A program made the translations under genes and the position numbers. This document shows, piece by piece, positions 25,751 through 33,821 of a stretch of DNA of 64,000 bases; the stretch's first letter is position 1, and each line of letters begins with the position of its first letter. The stretch comes from Nocardioides coralli (GTDB lineage: Bacteria > Actinomycetota > Actinomycetes > Propionibacteriales > Nocardioidaceae): positions 1,364,001 through 1,428,000 of the forward strand of contig NZ_CP082273.1 of assembly GCF_019880385.1 (NCBI RefSeq), read 5' to 3'. Under the pieces are notes generated by a model. That model did not search any database. It was not told the origin of the DNA and saw only the letters and a program-made list of their open reading frames with translations.

Positions 25751-28723
25751 GTGAACCGTGCCGGCGTCCGCTCCCGCCTGGCCCAGGTCGGCTTCGCCGA
25801 CGCCAGCCGGGCGGCCGAGCTCGTGGGCGAGCTGGGTGAGCACGGGGAGGACCTGCTGGGTGCGCTCGGCCGGACAGCCGACCCCGACCTCGCCCTGACG
25901 GGCCTGCTGCGGCTCTGCGGGGCGGTCGAGGACCGCGAGCAGCTGGTCACCACGCTGCGGGACGACGAGGACTCGGCGTTGCGGCTGCTGTCGGTGCTCG
26001 GGGCGAGCTCCGCGCTGGCCGACCACCTGTGCCGGCACCCGGAGCAGTGGCGGGAGCTGGCCGACCCGTCCCTGGCCACCACCCGGGCGGCGGCGTACGC
26101 CGTGCGGGCGAGCCTGCTCGCGGCCGTCGGCGCCGACCCGGACGACCCGGAGCCGGTGGCGACGCTGCCGGACGCCGCGGCGGTGGCCGCGCTCCGGGTG
26201 GAGTACCGCAGGGTGCTGCTGCGGCTCGCGGCGCGCGACCTCGCCCACGGCCAGGGCATGGACGACACCGCGGCCGAGCTCTCCGACCTCGCCGCCGGAA
26301 CGCTGGAGGCCGCGCTCGCCGTCGCTCGCGCCCGGGTCGGGGAGGACAGCGGGCGCGCGCGGCTCGCCGTGATCGCGATGGGCAAGTGCGGCGGCCACGA
26401 GCTCAACTACGTCTCCGACGTGGACGTCGTGTTCGTCTTCGAGCCGGCTGACGGGGTCGAGGAGGCGCCCGCTGCCCGGGTCGCGACCCAGCTCGCCGGC
26501 CACCTGATGCGGATCTGCTCCGACCACACTCCCGAGGGCACGATCTGGCCGGTCGACGCCAACCTGCGGCCCGAGGGCAAGGCCGGGCCGCTGGTGCGCA
26601 CCCTCGCCAGCCACGCCGGCTACTACGAGCGGTGGGCCAAGACGTGGGAGTTCCAGGCCCTCCTCAAGGCCCGGCCGGTCGCCGGCGACGCCGAGCTCGG
26701 CCGGGCCTACGCGGAGCTGGTCGAGCCGCTGGTGTGGCAGGCGTCGGAGCGGGAGGGGTTCGTCGAGGACGTCCAGGCGATGCGGCGCCGGGTCCTCGAC
26801 CACATCCCCGCCCACCACGCCCCCCGGCAGCTCAAGCTCGGGTCGGGCGGCCTGCGCGACGTCGAGTTCGCCGTCCAGCTGCTCCAGCTGGTGCACGGGC
26901 GCACTGATCCCGCCGTCCGTGCCCCCACCACGTTGAGCGCGCTCCACGACCTGACCGCCCGCGGCTACGTGGGCCGGCCCGACGGCGAGGCGATGCACGC
27001 GGCGTACTCCTTCCTGCGCACCCTCGAGCACCGGATGCAGCTCTTCCAGCTGCGGCGGACCCACGTCGTGCCGGACGACGAGGCGGCGCTGCGCCGGCTG
27101 GCGCGCAGCATGGGCTACGTCAAGGACCCGGTCGGCGAGCTCGAGAAGGCGTGGACGCACCACCGGCGCGAGGTCCGGCGGCTGCATGAGAAGCTCTTCT
27201 ACCGGCCGCTGCTGGCGGCGGTCGCCAAGATCCCGGGCGAGGGCGCCCGGCTGTCCCCCGAGGCCGCGACCGCGCGGATGGCGGCGCTGGGGTACGCCGA
27301 CCCCAAGGCGGCGCTGCGCCACCTCGAGGCCCTGACCACCGGTGTCACGCGCACGGCCTCGATCCAGCGCACGCTGCTGCCGGCGATGCTGGAGTGGTTC
27401 GCCGACGCGCCGGACCCCGACGCCGGCCTGTTCGGCTTCCGGCGGATCAGCGAGGCGCTCGGCGACACCCCGTGGTACCTCTCCACCCTCCGCGACGAGG
27501 GGCAGGTGGCGCAGCGGCTGGCCACCCTGCTCGCGACCTCCCGCTACGCCAGCGACCTGCTGGAGCGCGAGCCGCAGGGCGTGAAGATGCTGGGGGAGTC
27601 GCTGGAGCCGCTGGGCAGCGACGCGCTGGCCGAGGAGATGGTGGCCACCGCCGGCCGCCACGACGACCCGGAGGAGGCGACGCGGGCGGTCCGCGCCGTA
27701 CGTCGCCGCGAGCTGCTGCGGATCGCCGCCGGTGAGCTGCTCGGGGAGACCGAGGTCGAGGCCGTGGGGGCGGGCCTCTCCCGCCTGACCGACGCCACCC
27801 TCGAGGCGACGCTGCAGGTGGCGGTCCGGGCGGTGTCGGAGCAACGGGGCACCGCCGAGCCGCCGACCGCGCTGGCGATCGTGGCGATGGGGCGCTACGG
27901 CGGCTTCGAGCTGTCCTACGGCTCGGACGCCGACGTCCTCTTCGTCCACGACCCCCGCCCGGGTGTCGACCAGCAGGAGGCGAGCTCGTGGGCGGTGGCC
28001 GTGGCCAACGAGCTGCGGCGGCTGCTGGCGCTGCCGGGGCCCGACCCCACGCTCGCCGTCGACGCGGACCTCAGGCCGGAGGGCAAGCAGGGCCCGCTGG
28101 TCCGCAGCCTGGAGTCCTACGGCGCCTACTACGCCAAGTGGTCACGGGTCTGGGAGGCCCAGGCACTGCTGCGCGCGGACGCGGTCGTGGGCGACCGCGA
28201 CCTGCGGCGCCGGTTCACCGAGCTGATCGACCCGTTGCGCTACCCCGAGGCGGGGCTGAGCGAGGACGACGTGATCGAGATCCGCAGGATCAAGGCCCGC
28301 GTGGACACCGAGCGGCTGCCCCGCGGCGCCGACCGCAACACCCACCTGAAGCTCGGCCGCGGCGGGCTCTCGGACATCGAGTGGACGGTGCAGCTGCTGC
28401 AGCTGCGCCACGGTGCCGATGTGCCGGGGCTGCGCACCCCGCAGACGCTGCCGGCCATCGACGCGGCCCTCGAGGCGGGCCTCATCGGTGCCGCCGATGC
28501 CCAGGTGCTCGCGGACGGGTGGCGGACGGTCAGCCGGGTGCGCAACGCCAGCACGCTCGTGCGCGGCAAGCCGGTCGACCAGCTGCCGCGTGACACCCGG
28601 GAGAAGGCCGCGGTGGCGGTGTCGATGGGCTACCCGCCGGGCGGCTCGGACGAGATGGTCAACGACTACCTGCGCCGCACCCGGCGTACCCACGCGGTCG
28701 TGGAGCGGATCTTCTGGGAGTGA
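25751..28723 (+). CDS. glnE: Bifunctional glutamine synthetase adenylyltransferase/deadenylase
   Basis: A 990-residue protein with two nucleotidyltransferase domains joined by a helical linker. The first has GKCGGHELNYVSDVDVVFVF, GLRDVEF and HRMQLFQLRRTHVVP; the second has GRYGGFELSYGSDADVLFVH, GRGGLSDIEWTVQLLQL. Both G-x10-DxD metal motifs are intact, so both adding and removing AMP on glutamine synthetase are expected. GTG 25751 follows TACGGT by six bases. Its target here is the beta-type GlnA (38335-39756), which has the acceptor Tyr; GlnA2 next door lacks it. No glnB/PII gene is in the window. Confidence 0.96.
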   Translation: MNRAGVRSRLAQVGFADASRAAELVGELGEHGEDLLGALGRTADPDLALTGLLRLCGAVEDREQLVTTLRDDEDSALRLLSVLGASSALADHLCRHPEQWRELADPSLATTRAAAYAVRASLLAAVGADPDDPEPVATLPDAAAVAALRVEYRRVLLRLAARDLAHGQGMDDTAAELSDLAAGTLEAALAVARARVGEDSGRARLAVIAMGKCGGHELNYVSDVDVVFVFEPADGVEEAPAARVATQLAGHLMRICSDHTPEGTIWPVDANLRPEGKAGPLVRTLASHAGYYERWAKTWEFQALLKARPVAGDAELGRAYAELVEPLVWQASEREGFVEDVQAMRRRVLDHIPAHHAPRQLKLGSGGLRDVEFAVQLLQLVHGRTDPAVRAPTTLSALHDLTARGYVGRPDGEAMHAAYSFLRTLEHRMQLFQLRRTHVVPDDEAALRRLARSMGYVKDPVGELEKAWTHHRREVRRLHEKLFYRPLLAAVAKIPGEGARLSPEAATARMAALGYADPKAALRHLEALTTGVTRTASIQRTLLPAMLEWFADAPDPDAGLFGFRRISEALGDTPWYLSTLRDEGQVAQRLATLLATSRYASDLLEREPQGVKMLGESLEPLGSDALAEEMVATAGRHDDPEEATRAVRAVRRRELLRIAAGELLGETEVEAVGAGLSRLTDATLEATLQVAVRAVSEQRGTAEPPTALAIVAMGRYGGFELSYGSDADVLFVHDPRPGVDQQEASSWAVAVANELRRLLALPGPDPTLAVDADLRPEGKQGPLVRSLESYGAYYAKWSRVWEAQALLRADAVVGDRDLRRRFTELIDPLRYPEAGLSEDDVIEIRRIKARVDTERLPRGADRNTHLKLGRGGLSDIEWTVQLLQLRHGADVPGLRTPQTLPAIDAALEAGLIGAADAQVLADGWRTVSRVRNASTLVRGKPVDQLPRDTREKAAVAVSMGYPPGGSDEMVNDYLRRTRRTHAVVERIFWE

Positions 28724-28745
28724 GTCCCACCGGCCCGGGGTCCAC

Positions 28746-28759
28746 GGGACCTTGGACCC
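28746..28759 (+). promoter_or_regulatory. DosR/DevR-like box upstream of universal stress protein
   Basis: GGGACCTTGGACCC fits GGGnC-N4-GnCCC, the core of the mycobacterial DosR box (GGGAC-N4-GTCCC). It ends 47 bp before ATG 28807, a normal activator position. An overlapping symmetric GGTCC-ACG-GGACC pair covers 28739-28751. Regulator not in the window. Confidence 0.55.
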
Positions 28760-28806
28760 TGTGGGCCCTCCACCGGCCTCCGAACGATGGGGTCAGGAGG
28801 TGTGTG

Positions 28807-29712
28807 ATGGCACACGAGAAGAATCCAGTCATGGTGGCGGTCGGCGGATCCGCCGACGAGGCGGCCATCGCGTTCGGGGTGGCCGAGGCTCGGCGACGGG
28901 GGGCCGGGTTGCAGCTGGCCCACGTGGTGCCGATCCACCTGCCGCTGGGTCCCCTCGGCAGTCTCGGCGCCCTGGAGTTCCGCGAGATCGGTGAGCAGGT
29001 CCTGCAGAAGGCCAAGGAGCTGGTCGCCGACCTGGCGCCCGAGCTCGAGGTGTCGACCCGGCTCGGCCACGGGTCGCCGGTTCGCGAGCTCTGCGCATCG
29101 TCCGCAGACGCCCAGCTGGTGGTGGTCGGTCGCGGCCGGCACCGTGGCCCGCTGGCGGCGTGGTCGGGGCGCACGGCGGTGGGGGTGTCCTCCCACAGCA
29201 GCGCGCCGGTGGCGGTCGTCCCGGCCGGATGGACCGCTGGGCCGCTGGACACGGTCCTCGTCGGCGTGACCGCCGAGACCCTCGGAGTGGACGCGCTCGG
29301 AGAGACGCTCGCCGACCTGTCGTCCCGGGGCGCCTCCCTGGTGGCCCTGCACTCCTGGGTGGTGCCCGACCCGTACGTCGACATCGCGGCCCTGCGCACG
29401 CACTCCCGCGACTGGGAGGAGGAGGGTGAGCGCACGGTCACGGAGGTCCTCGAGGCCGCGCTGCAGGCTCACCCGGAGACGAAGGTCGACATCGAGGTGC
29501 GTCACGGGTATCCAGGACAGGTGCTGATCGAGGCCGCGGCAGACGCCGACCTCGTGGTGCTGCCACGCCGCCGACACCTGCTGGCGGTCCACGGGCACCT
29601 GGGATCCACGGCGCGCGAGCTGATCCACCGGCTCACGACACCGGTCCTGGTCCTCCCGCCGGGTCCGCACCGGCACGGAAGCGAGGAGCAGGCCACCCGG
29701 GCGTCAGCCTGA
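28807..29712 (+). CDS. Tandem-domain universal stress protein (UspA family)
   Basis: A 301-residue protein made of two Usp folds (about 8-140 and 150-290). Start ATG 28807 follows AGGAGG. Both ATP loops deviate from G-x2-G-x9-G-S/T: the first reads GRGRHRGPLAAWSGRTA and the second PRRRHLLAVHGHLGSTA, so nucleotide binding by the first is doubtful and the second has lost its first Gly. Tandem Usp proteins are typical of actinobacterial hypoxia/dormancy regulons. This is the first gene of the stress island and has a DosR-like box at a suitable distance. Role: cytoplasmic stress adaptation, mechanism unknown. Confidence 0.88.
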   Translation: MAHEKNPVMVAVGGSADEAAIAFGVAEARRRGAGLQLAHVVPIHLPLGPLGSLGALEFREIGEQVLQKAKELVADLAPELEVSTRLGHGSPVRELCASSADAQLVVVGRGRHRGPLAAWSGRTAVGVSSHSSAPVAVVPAGWTAGPLDTVLVGVTAETLGVDALGETLADLSSRGASLVALHSWVVPDPYVDIAALRTHSRDWEEEGERTVTEVLEAALQAHPETKVDIEVRHGYPGQVLIEAAADADLVVLPRRRHLLAVHGHLGSTARELIHRLTTPVLVLPPGPHRHGSEEQATRASA

Positions 29713-29721
29713 GTGTAGCGA

Positions 29722-29760
29722 TTGGCTTCATCTGGCCGGAATGAAGATATACTCTTCACA
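29722..29760 (+). promoter_or_regulatory. Leaderless promoter with inverted-repeat operator for satD-like gene
   Basis: TATACT (29748-29753) lies six bases before ATG 29760, with a weak TTGGCT (29722-29727) upstream. The perfect inverted repeat TGAAGA-TATAC-TCTTCA (29742-29758) encloses the -10 element, and related CTTCAT (29726-29731) lies just upstream. A repressor bound here would block transcription; the downstream gene has a helix-turn-helix, so autoregulation is likely. Confidence 0.65.
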
Positions 29761-30401
29761 TGGTGCGGATGAAGTCACCGGCTGTGGTCGTCATCGGCGA
29801 CCTGGTCGGTTCCCGGCGCAGCGTCGACCGGCGGGCTCTCCACGCTAACGTCTCGCGGGCCCTGCGACGGGTCAACGACCGGTTCGAGGGCGACCTGCGG
29901 CTCACCGTCGGTGACGAGTACCAGGGCAGCTTCCCGCACCTGGGCGCGGCCCTGCGCGCGACGCTCGCCCTGCGTCTGGCGCTGCTGCCGGCCGCGGACG
30001 CCCGTCACGGGGTCGGGGTCGGGCCGGTGGAGGCGTTGTCGGGGCCGGGCCGGATCGAGGACGGTCCCGGGTGGTGGGCCGCCCGGGACGCCATCGACGC
30101 GGTCGAGCGGGCCGAGGGCAGGGCGGCGACCCGGACCCTGCGGACGGCGTACCGCTTGACCGACGGGGTCGACGGGGTGGAGCCGGCCGCCGTCAACGCC
30201 GCGCTGGTCGGGCGCGACGCCATGGTGGGACGACTCTCCGACCGCGGGCTGTCGGTGCTCGCTGGTCTGCTGTCCGGCATGACCCAGCGTGAGATCGCCG
30301 AGGCAGAGGGCGTGTCCACCTCCGCGATCTCCCAGCGGGTCCGCCACGATGGCCTCGGCATGCTCCTGACCCTCGACGCCGACCTGGGAGAGCTGCGATG
30401 A
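29760..30401 (+). CDS. SatD-family protein with C-terminal helix-turn-helix
   Basis: A 213-residue protein. The N-terminal part (AVVVIGDLVGSRRSVDRRAL, LRLTVGDEYQGSFPHLGAAL, WWAARDAIDAVERAEG) matches SatD family proteins, named from a streptococcal acid-tolerance locus. The last 50 residues form a helix-turn-helix, MTQREIAEAEGVSTSAISQR, resembling sigma region 4. ATG 29760 is six bases after TATACT; ATG 29769 is a less likely start. Its stop overlaps the next gene as ATGA. The operator overlapping its promoter and its own HTH suggest autoregulation. The biochemical role of the GD-rich N-terminal domain is unknown. Confidence 0.8.
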   Translation: MVRMKSPAVVVIGDLVGSRRSVDRRALHANVSRALRRVNDRFEGDLRLTVGDEYQGSFPHLGAALRATLALRLALLPAADARHGVGVGPVEALSGPGRIEDGPGWWAARDAIDAVERAEGRAATRTLRTAYRLTDGVDGVEPAAVNAALVGRDAMVGRLSDRGLSVLAGLLSGMTQREIAEAEGVSTSAISQRVRHDGLGMLLTLDADLGELR

Positions 30402-31141
30402 CGTGGATCGCCCTGTTGCTGATCGGGATCGGCACGACCGACCTGGTGTTCTCGGCACGACCGATGCGCCACGTCCCCGAGGCCGTCGGCGCCACCGTGC
30501 TCATCGTCCTCGGGCTGCTGGGCGACCCCGGGACGTGGCGTGACCTGGTGGCGCTGCTGGTGCTGGGTGCGGTCGTCGTCGCGTGGGGCCAGACGGTGAC
30601 CCGCGGCTTCGCCTCGGGTCGGGCGGGAGCGCCGCTGGTCGTGCTCGCCGCCGGGTTGGGCCTGGCGGTGGTGGCCTCGCCGCTGGCCGGCGAGGCAGAC
30701 GGGATCCTGGGCGCGTGGCTGGACCGCACTCCCGTCCCGGTGCTCGCCGACCTCCCCGCCGACCGCGCGTTGCTGCTGCTCGGTGCCCTGCTCGTCCAGG
30801 GATCGACCGGCAACGTGCTCGTGCGACTGGTCCTGACCGCGACCGGCACCGTCAGTCCGGCCCGCGTCCACGGCCGGGAGGTGCCGTCGTACCGGCTCAA
30901 GGGCGGGCGGCTGCTCGGTCCGATGGAGCGGCTCTTCATCCTGGGGCTCGGGCTCGCCGGCGAGCTCACCGCCGCCGCGATCGTGGTGGCGGCCAAGGGT
31001 CTGCTCCGCTGGCCGGAGCTGCAGGCCGCCCGCGACGAGGACGTGCCGGGCAGCGGCATCCACCAGGTGACCGAGTACTTCCTCGTCGGCAGCTTCGTGA
31101 GCTGGCTGATACCGCTCACCTCCCTGGTCCTGATGGGATGA
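30398..31141 (+). CDS. DUF3307-like membrane protein, partner of SatD
   Basis: A 247-residue integral membrane protein with about six helices. The C-terminal third (KGGRLLGPMERLFILGLGLA, VVAAKGLLRWPELQ and TEYFLVGSFVSW) matches the C-terminal region of DUF3307-type proteins, which are found next to satD in many bacteria. It is translationally coupled to the satD-like gene (ATGA, 30398-30401) and to the next gene (ATGA, 31138-31141). Function unknown; the trio probably works together at the membrane. Confidence 0.75.
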   Translation: MTWIALLLIGIGTTDLVFSARPMRHVPEAVGATVLIVLGLLGDPGTWRDLVALLVLGAVVVAWGQTVTRGFASGRAGAPLVVLAAGLGLAVVASPLAGEADGILGAWLDRTPVPVLADLPADRALLLLGALLVQGSTGNVLVRLVLTATGTVSPARVHGREVPSYRLKGGRLLGPMERLFILGLGLAGELTAAAIVVAAKGLLRWPELQAARDEDVPGSGIHQVTEYFLVGSFVSWLIPLTSLVLMG

Positions 31142-31545
31142 GGGGCATGGAGGAACACTTCGACTTCGCGTTCGCGCCCGCCTACCGGCTGCCCGCCCTG
31201 CTGCTGGGCATCACACCCCTGACGAGTGGGGTCACGCTCAGTGCGGACCGGCTGCACGTGCGCTACGGGCCGTGGTCGCTCGACACTCCCACCAGCAACG
31301 TGCGCGAGGTCAGCATCACCGGTGGCTTCGCGTGGCACCGGACCGCGGGCCCGCCCCACCTCTCGCTGACCGACCGGGGCGTGTCCTTCACGACCAACGG
31401 CGAGCGGGCAGTGTGCGTGCAGTTCCACGAGCCCGTGAAGGCACTCGACCCGACGGGACGCCTGGTGCGCCACCCCGGAGCCACGCTCACCGTCGACCGG
31501 GTCGACGACCTCCACAGCCGGCTGCGCCACCACGTCGACCGCTGA
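31138..31545 (+). CDS. Small conserved protein, third gene of the satD operon
   Basis: A 135-residue soluble protein opening MRGMEEHFDFAFAPAYRLPA and rich in beta-strand-like segments (TLSADRLHVRYGPWSLDTP style). I recall similar proteins in other actinobacteria but no named domain. ATG 31138 overlaps the upstream stop by four bases, favouring coupled translation; ATG 31147 is an alternative but has no properly spaced ribosome site. Function unknown. Confidence 0.7.
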   Translation: MRGMEEHFDFAFAPAYRLPALLLGITPLTSGVTLSADRLHVRYGPWSLDTPTSNVREVSITGGFAWHRTAGPPHLSLTDRGVSFTTNGERAVCVQFHEPVKALDPTGRLVRHPGATLTVDRVDDLHSRLRHHVDR

Positions 31546-31546
31546 C

Positions 31547-31581
31547 CCGTCCCCCCTTTGGGGTGAGTGGTGCAGGGACGG
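31547..31581 (+). terminator. Nested hairpin after the satD operon
   Basis: CCGTCCC (31547-31553) pairs with GGGACGG (31575-31581); inside it CCCC-TTT-GGGG (31553-31563) can form a competing small hairpin. It begins 2 bp after the stop and probably ends the satD operon transcript. Confidence 0.5.
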
Positions 31582-31640
31582 CGCTGCCTAGGCTGGGCGC
31601 CGCGGGTCACCACCGGTGACCGTCGACCGAGGAGGAGCCG

Positions 31641-31877
31641 ATGGCGACGTACGACGCCGACCTGCAGGCCGCTGTGGACGCCACGTCCGTGGCCAACGAC
31701 GCCGGCACGACCGAGGACCTGGTCGACTACCTGCGCGAGCAGCTCGCCGAGCGCGACATCGAGACCAGCGACGACGCGTGGCTCGAGCGGATGGTCGAGG
31801 GCATCAAGGGAGACCGCAACTACCTCATCGACAGCGAGCCGGACGACTTCACGCCGACGCGCGACAAGCGGGACTGA
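31641..31877 (+). CDS. Small acidic protein (78 aa)
   Basis: A very acidic 78-residue protein (YDADLQAAVDATSVANDAGT, then DLVDYLREQLAERDIE), predicted helical, no Cys and no membrane segment. Start ATG 31641 follows the strong ribosome site GAGGAGGAGCC; a TAGGCT hexamer at 31589-31594 could be its promoter. It ends directly against the stop of the converging flavoprotein gene (no gap). No family recognised. Confidence 0.7.
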   Translation: MATYDADLQAAVDATSVANDAGTTEDLVDYLREQLAERDIETSDDAWLERMVEGIKGDRNYLIDSEPDDFTPTRDKRD

Positions 31878-33053
31878 TCACACCTTGCCGCGCAGGATCC
31901 GGCGGTAGTAGGTCACCGGAAGCGCGTAGCGGTCGACCAGCCACGTGAGGGTCCGCGGCCGCACCAGGTCGGGGAACGGCACCGTGGGGGACAGGCGCCC
32001 CTCGCGGTCGACCTCGACCAGCATGAGCCGGCGCCGGGACACCGTGATGGGCATGACGGTGTAGCCGTCGTAGTGCCGCAGGGACGCCCGGTCGCCGGCA
32101 GCCAGGTTGTGGGCGAGCACGTCGACCTGCTTGCGCAACGCGCCACCCGAGGGTCGGGTGCCGACGTCGGCGACGTCGCCCAGGGACCAGACCGCCGGGT
32201 GGCTGCGGTGCTGCAGCGTGAGCGGGTCCACATCCACCAGTCCTGCGGCCGAGGGTCCGGCGAGGCCGCTCTCGACGACCCAGCGTGGCGCCCGGTAGTG
32301 GGGGACCACGTGGGCGAAGGTCACGTCGTCGAGCGCCTGCTCGCCGTCCGGCGTCGTGATGGTGACGCGGTGGTCGCCCAGCGCGGACACCCGGGCGTTG
32401 CGCACCACCTGGACGTCGTACGACGCCAGGACCTCCTCCAGGACGCGGTCGGCTGCGGGGACGTCGGTCGGGCCGCGCCCGGGCAGCACCACCCGGACGT
32501 CGAGCCGGCCGAGCACCCCGCCACGTCGCCAGTGGTCGCACGCCATGAGGAGCGGCTTGAGAGCGGTGACCCCGCACGGGGCCGGCTCGGGTGGCACCGT
32601 GAAGAGGACGCGTCCCCGGGTGACACCGCGGAGCGCGGGCCAGACCCGGGGGGCCGTGTCGACCACGAACGTGGAGCCCGCCCACCCGGCGGCGTACGCC
32701 TCGGCCAGCCCCGGAGTGGCGTCCCAGTCCTCCTCGAGCCCGGGGCAGACCACGAGCCGGTCGCACCCGATCCGCCGCCCGGCCCGGGTGGTCACGCTCG
32801 GCTCTGTGGGATCCACCGCCACGACCTGCTCGGTCACCCGGGTGCAGCCATCGGGGGCCACGTCCGCCGCAGGACGCTCGAGCGAGGACATCGACGCCTC
32901 CCCGGCGCCGACGTAGCTGAGCAGCGGCCGGTAGCGGTGGACCGGGCTCGGCTCGAGGAGCGCCACGTCGCGTGCTCCCTGGCGCAGCAGCCGGGCGGCC
33001 AGGGAGATCCCGGCGTTGCCTCCGCCGACGATCACCACCTCGTGGTGCTCCAC
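31878..33053 (-). CDS. FAD-dependent oxidoreductase, sulfide:quinone reductase/NDH-2-like
   Basis: A 391-residue flavoprotein. The N-terminal FAD fold is EVVIVGGGNAGISLAARLL and the second FAD contact is HPAVWSLGDVADVGTRPSGG. FTVPPEPAPCGVTALKPLLM corresponds to the APxKC segment of sulfide:quinone reductases, but the second redox Cys near the C-terminus is missing, so classical polysulfide chemistry is doubtful and another quinone-linked role is possible. I start at GTG 33053, at the conserved EHHEVVIVGGG and after GGAGGAC; the frame extends further upstream without conservation. It reads away from the PPOX gene, sharing a DosR-like box with it. Confidence 0.82.
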   Translation of the reverse strand: MEHHEVVIVGGGNAGISLAARLLRQGARDVALLEPSPVHRYRPLLSYVGAGEASMSSLERPAADVAPDGCTRVTEQVVAVDPTEPSVTTRAGRRIGCDRLVVCPGLEEDWDATPGLAEAYAAGWAGSTFVVDTAPRVWPALRGVTRGRVLFTVPPEPAPCGVTALKPLLMACDHWRRGGVLGRLDVRVVLPGRGPTDVPAADRVLEEVLASYDVQVVRNARVSALGDHRVTITTPDGEQALDDVTFAHVVPHYRAPRWVVESGLAGPSAAGLVDVDPLTLQHRSHPAVWSLGDVADVGTRPSGGALRKQVDVLAHNLAAGDRASLRHYDGYTVMPITVSRRRLMLVEVDREGRLSPTVPFPDLVRPRTLTWLVDRYALPVTYYRRILRGKV

Positions 33054-33103
33054 GCCGTCCTCCGCTCCTCGTCGTACGCCCACGACAGTAGTCGGCACAC
33101 CTG

Positions 33104-33138
33104 GACCCAACGTCCCACGCGTCCGGGGCCTTTGGCCC
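33104..33138. promoter_or_regulatory. DosR/DevR-like boxes in the divergent FAD/PPOX promoter
   Basis: GGGGCCTTTGGCCC (33125-33138) fits GGGnC-N4-GnCCC and contains a perfect GGGCC-TTT-GGCCC palindrome. A weaker second site, GGACCCAACGTCCC (33103-33116), lies 8 bp away, as paired boxes do in mycobacterial DosR promoters. Distances are 57 bp to ATG 33196 and 71 bp to GTG 33053. Confidence 0.55.
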
Positions 33139-33195
33139 TGACGGGGCGCGCGGCGATCGGCGAGGCTGGGGTGACCGATCGACCAGGAGGACCAC

Positions 33196-33639
33196 ATGCC
33201 CACCCTCACCTCGATGTCGTCCTCCGAGTGCTGGCAGCAGCTCGGGGAGCGCGGGGTCGGCCGGATCGGGTTCGATCGGGGGCGGGGGCCACGCATCCAT
33301 CCCGTCGACTACGCGGTGCACGACCGCAGGATCTATGTCCGGACGTCTCGCGACAGCGAGCTCGCGGACTTCGTCGCCATGTTCGGGGACGGCGCGCTCG
33401 TGTCGTTCGAGGTGGACCAGGTCACGGACGTGACGGACGGCCGGTGGAGCGTGCTGATCGCCGCGCGGATCGACACCCCACCGACGGACGGTGAGGAGGC
33501 GGCGCTGGAACAGCCGACCCCCACGCCATCGGGCCACCGCGGGTTCCTCGTGCGCCTGAGCCCCGTCGAGGTCACGGGTCGCCGCCTCGTCGAGGTGCCG
33601 AGAGGCGTCACCAGCAGGTCGACGGGTGGCTCGTCGTGA
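33196..33639 (+). CDS. Pyridoxamine-5'-phosphate-oxidase-fold (PPOX) protein
   Basis: A 147-residue split-barrel flavin-binding protein. The pattern SECWQQLGERGVGRIGF, then IHPVDYAVHDRRIYVRTS and VSFEVDQVTDVTDGRWSVLI is that of the short PPOX family common in actinobacterial stress regulons, where members bind FMN or F420 or heme. Start ATG 33196 after GACCAGGAGGACC. It sits in a divergent pair with the flavoprotein and shares its DosR-like box. Cofactor and substrate cannot be read from sequence. Confidence 0.83.
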   Translation: MPTLTSMSSSECWQQLGERGVGRIGFDRGRGPRIHPVDYAVHDRRIYVRTSRDSELADFVAMFGDGALVSFEVDQVTDVTDGRWSVLIAARIDTPPTDGEEAALEQPTPTPSGHRGFLVRLSPVEVTGRRLVEVPRGVTSRSTGGSS

Positions 33640-33701
33640 GACCTCGCGCGTCTGCCGACCACTGACTCCTGGAGCGGCTGCCGCCGTTCCAGCGGAAACA
33701 C

Positions 33702-33741
33702 GGGGGCCGGGGGAACCGGGGGAATCGGGGGACCAGGGGGG
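33702..33741 (+). other. G-quadruplex-forming tract
   Basis: Five runs of G (lengths 5, 5, 5, 5, 6) with spacers of 2, 4, 4 and 4 bases form a 9-bp-period tandem: GGGGGAACC, GGGGGAATC, GGGGGACCA, GGGGGGAAG. This far exceeds the G3+N1-7 quadruplex rule. It lies between the PPOX stop and the Usp gene at 33822, on the coding strand. Confidence 0.8.
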
Positions 33742-33746
33742 AAGTG

Positions 33747-33774
33747 CCCGGGGGCGGCGCCGGTCGCCCCCGGG
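33747..33774 (+). terminator. Perfect GC hairpin upstream of the Usp gene
   Basis: CCCGGGGGCG (33747-33756) pairs perfectly with CGCCCCCGGG (33765-33774) around an 8-base loop, 107 bp after the PPOX stop and 48 bp before ATG 33822. It may end the PPOX transcript or attenuate the next gene; it also competes with the last G-run of the quadruplex tract. Confidence 0.5.
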
Positions 33775-33821
33775 CGTCCCGGTCCGGGCGGAGCACATCG
33801 ATCGAGCAGGAGGGACCAGCG

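Noticed and set aside
25505..27949. 814-codon minus-strand frame opposite glnE
   Set aside because: Antisense shadow; glnE has full-length family motifs in the other strand.
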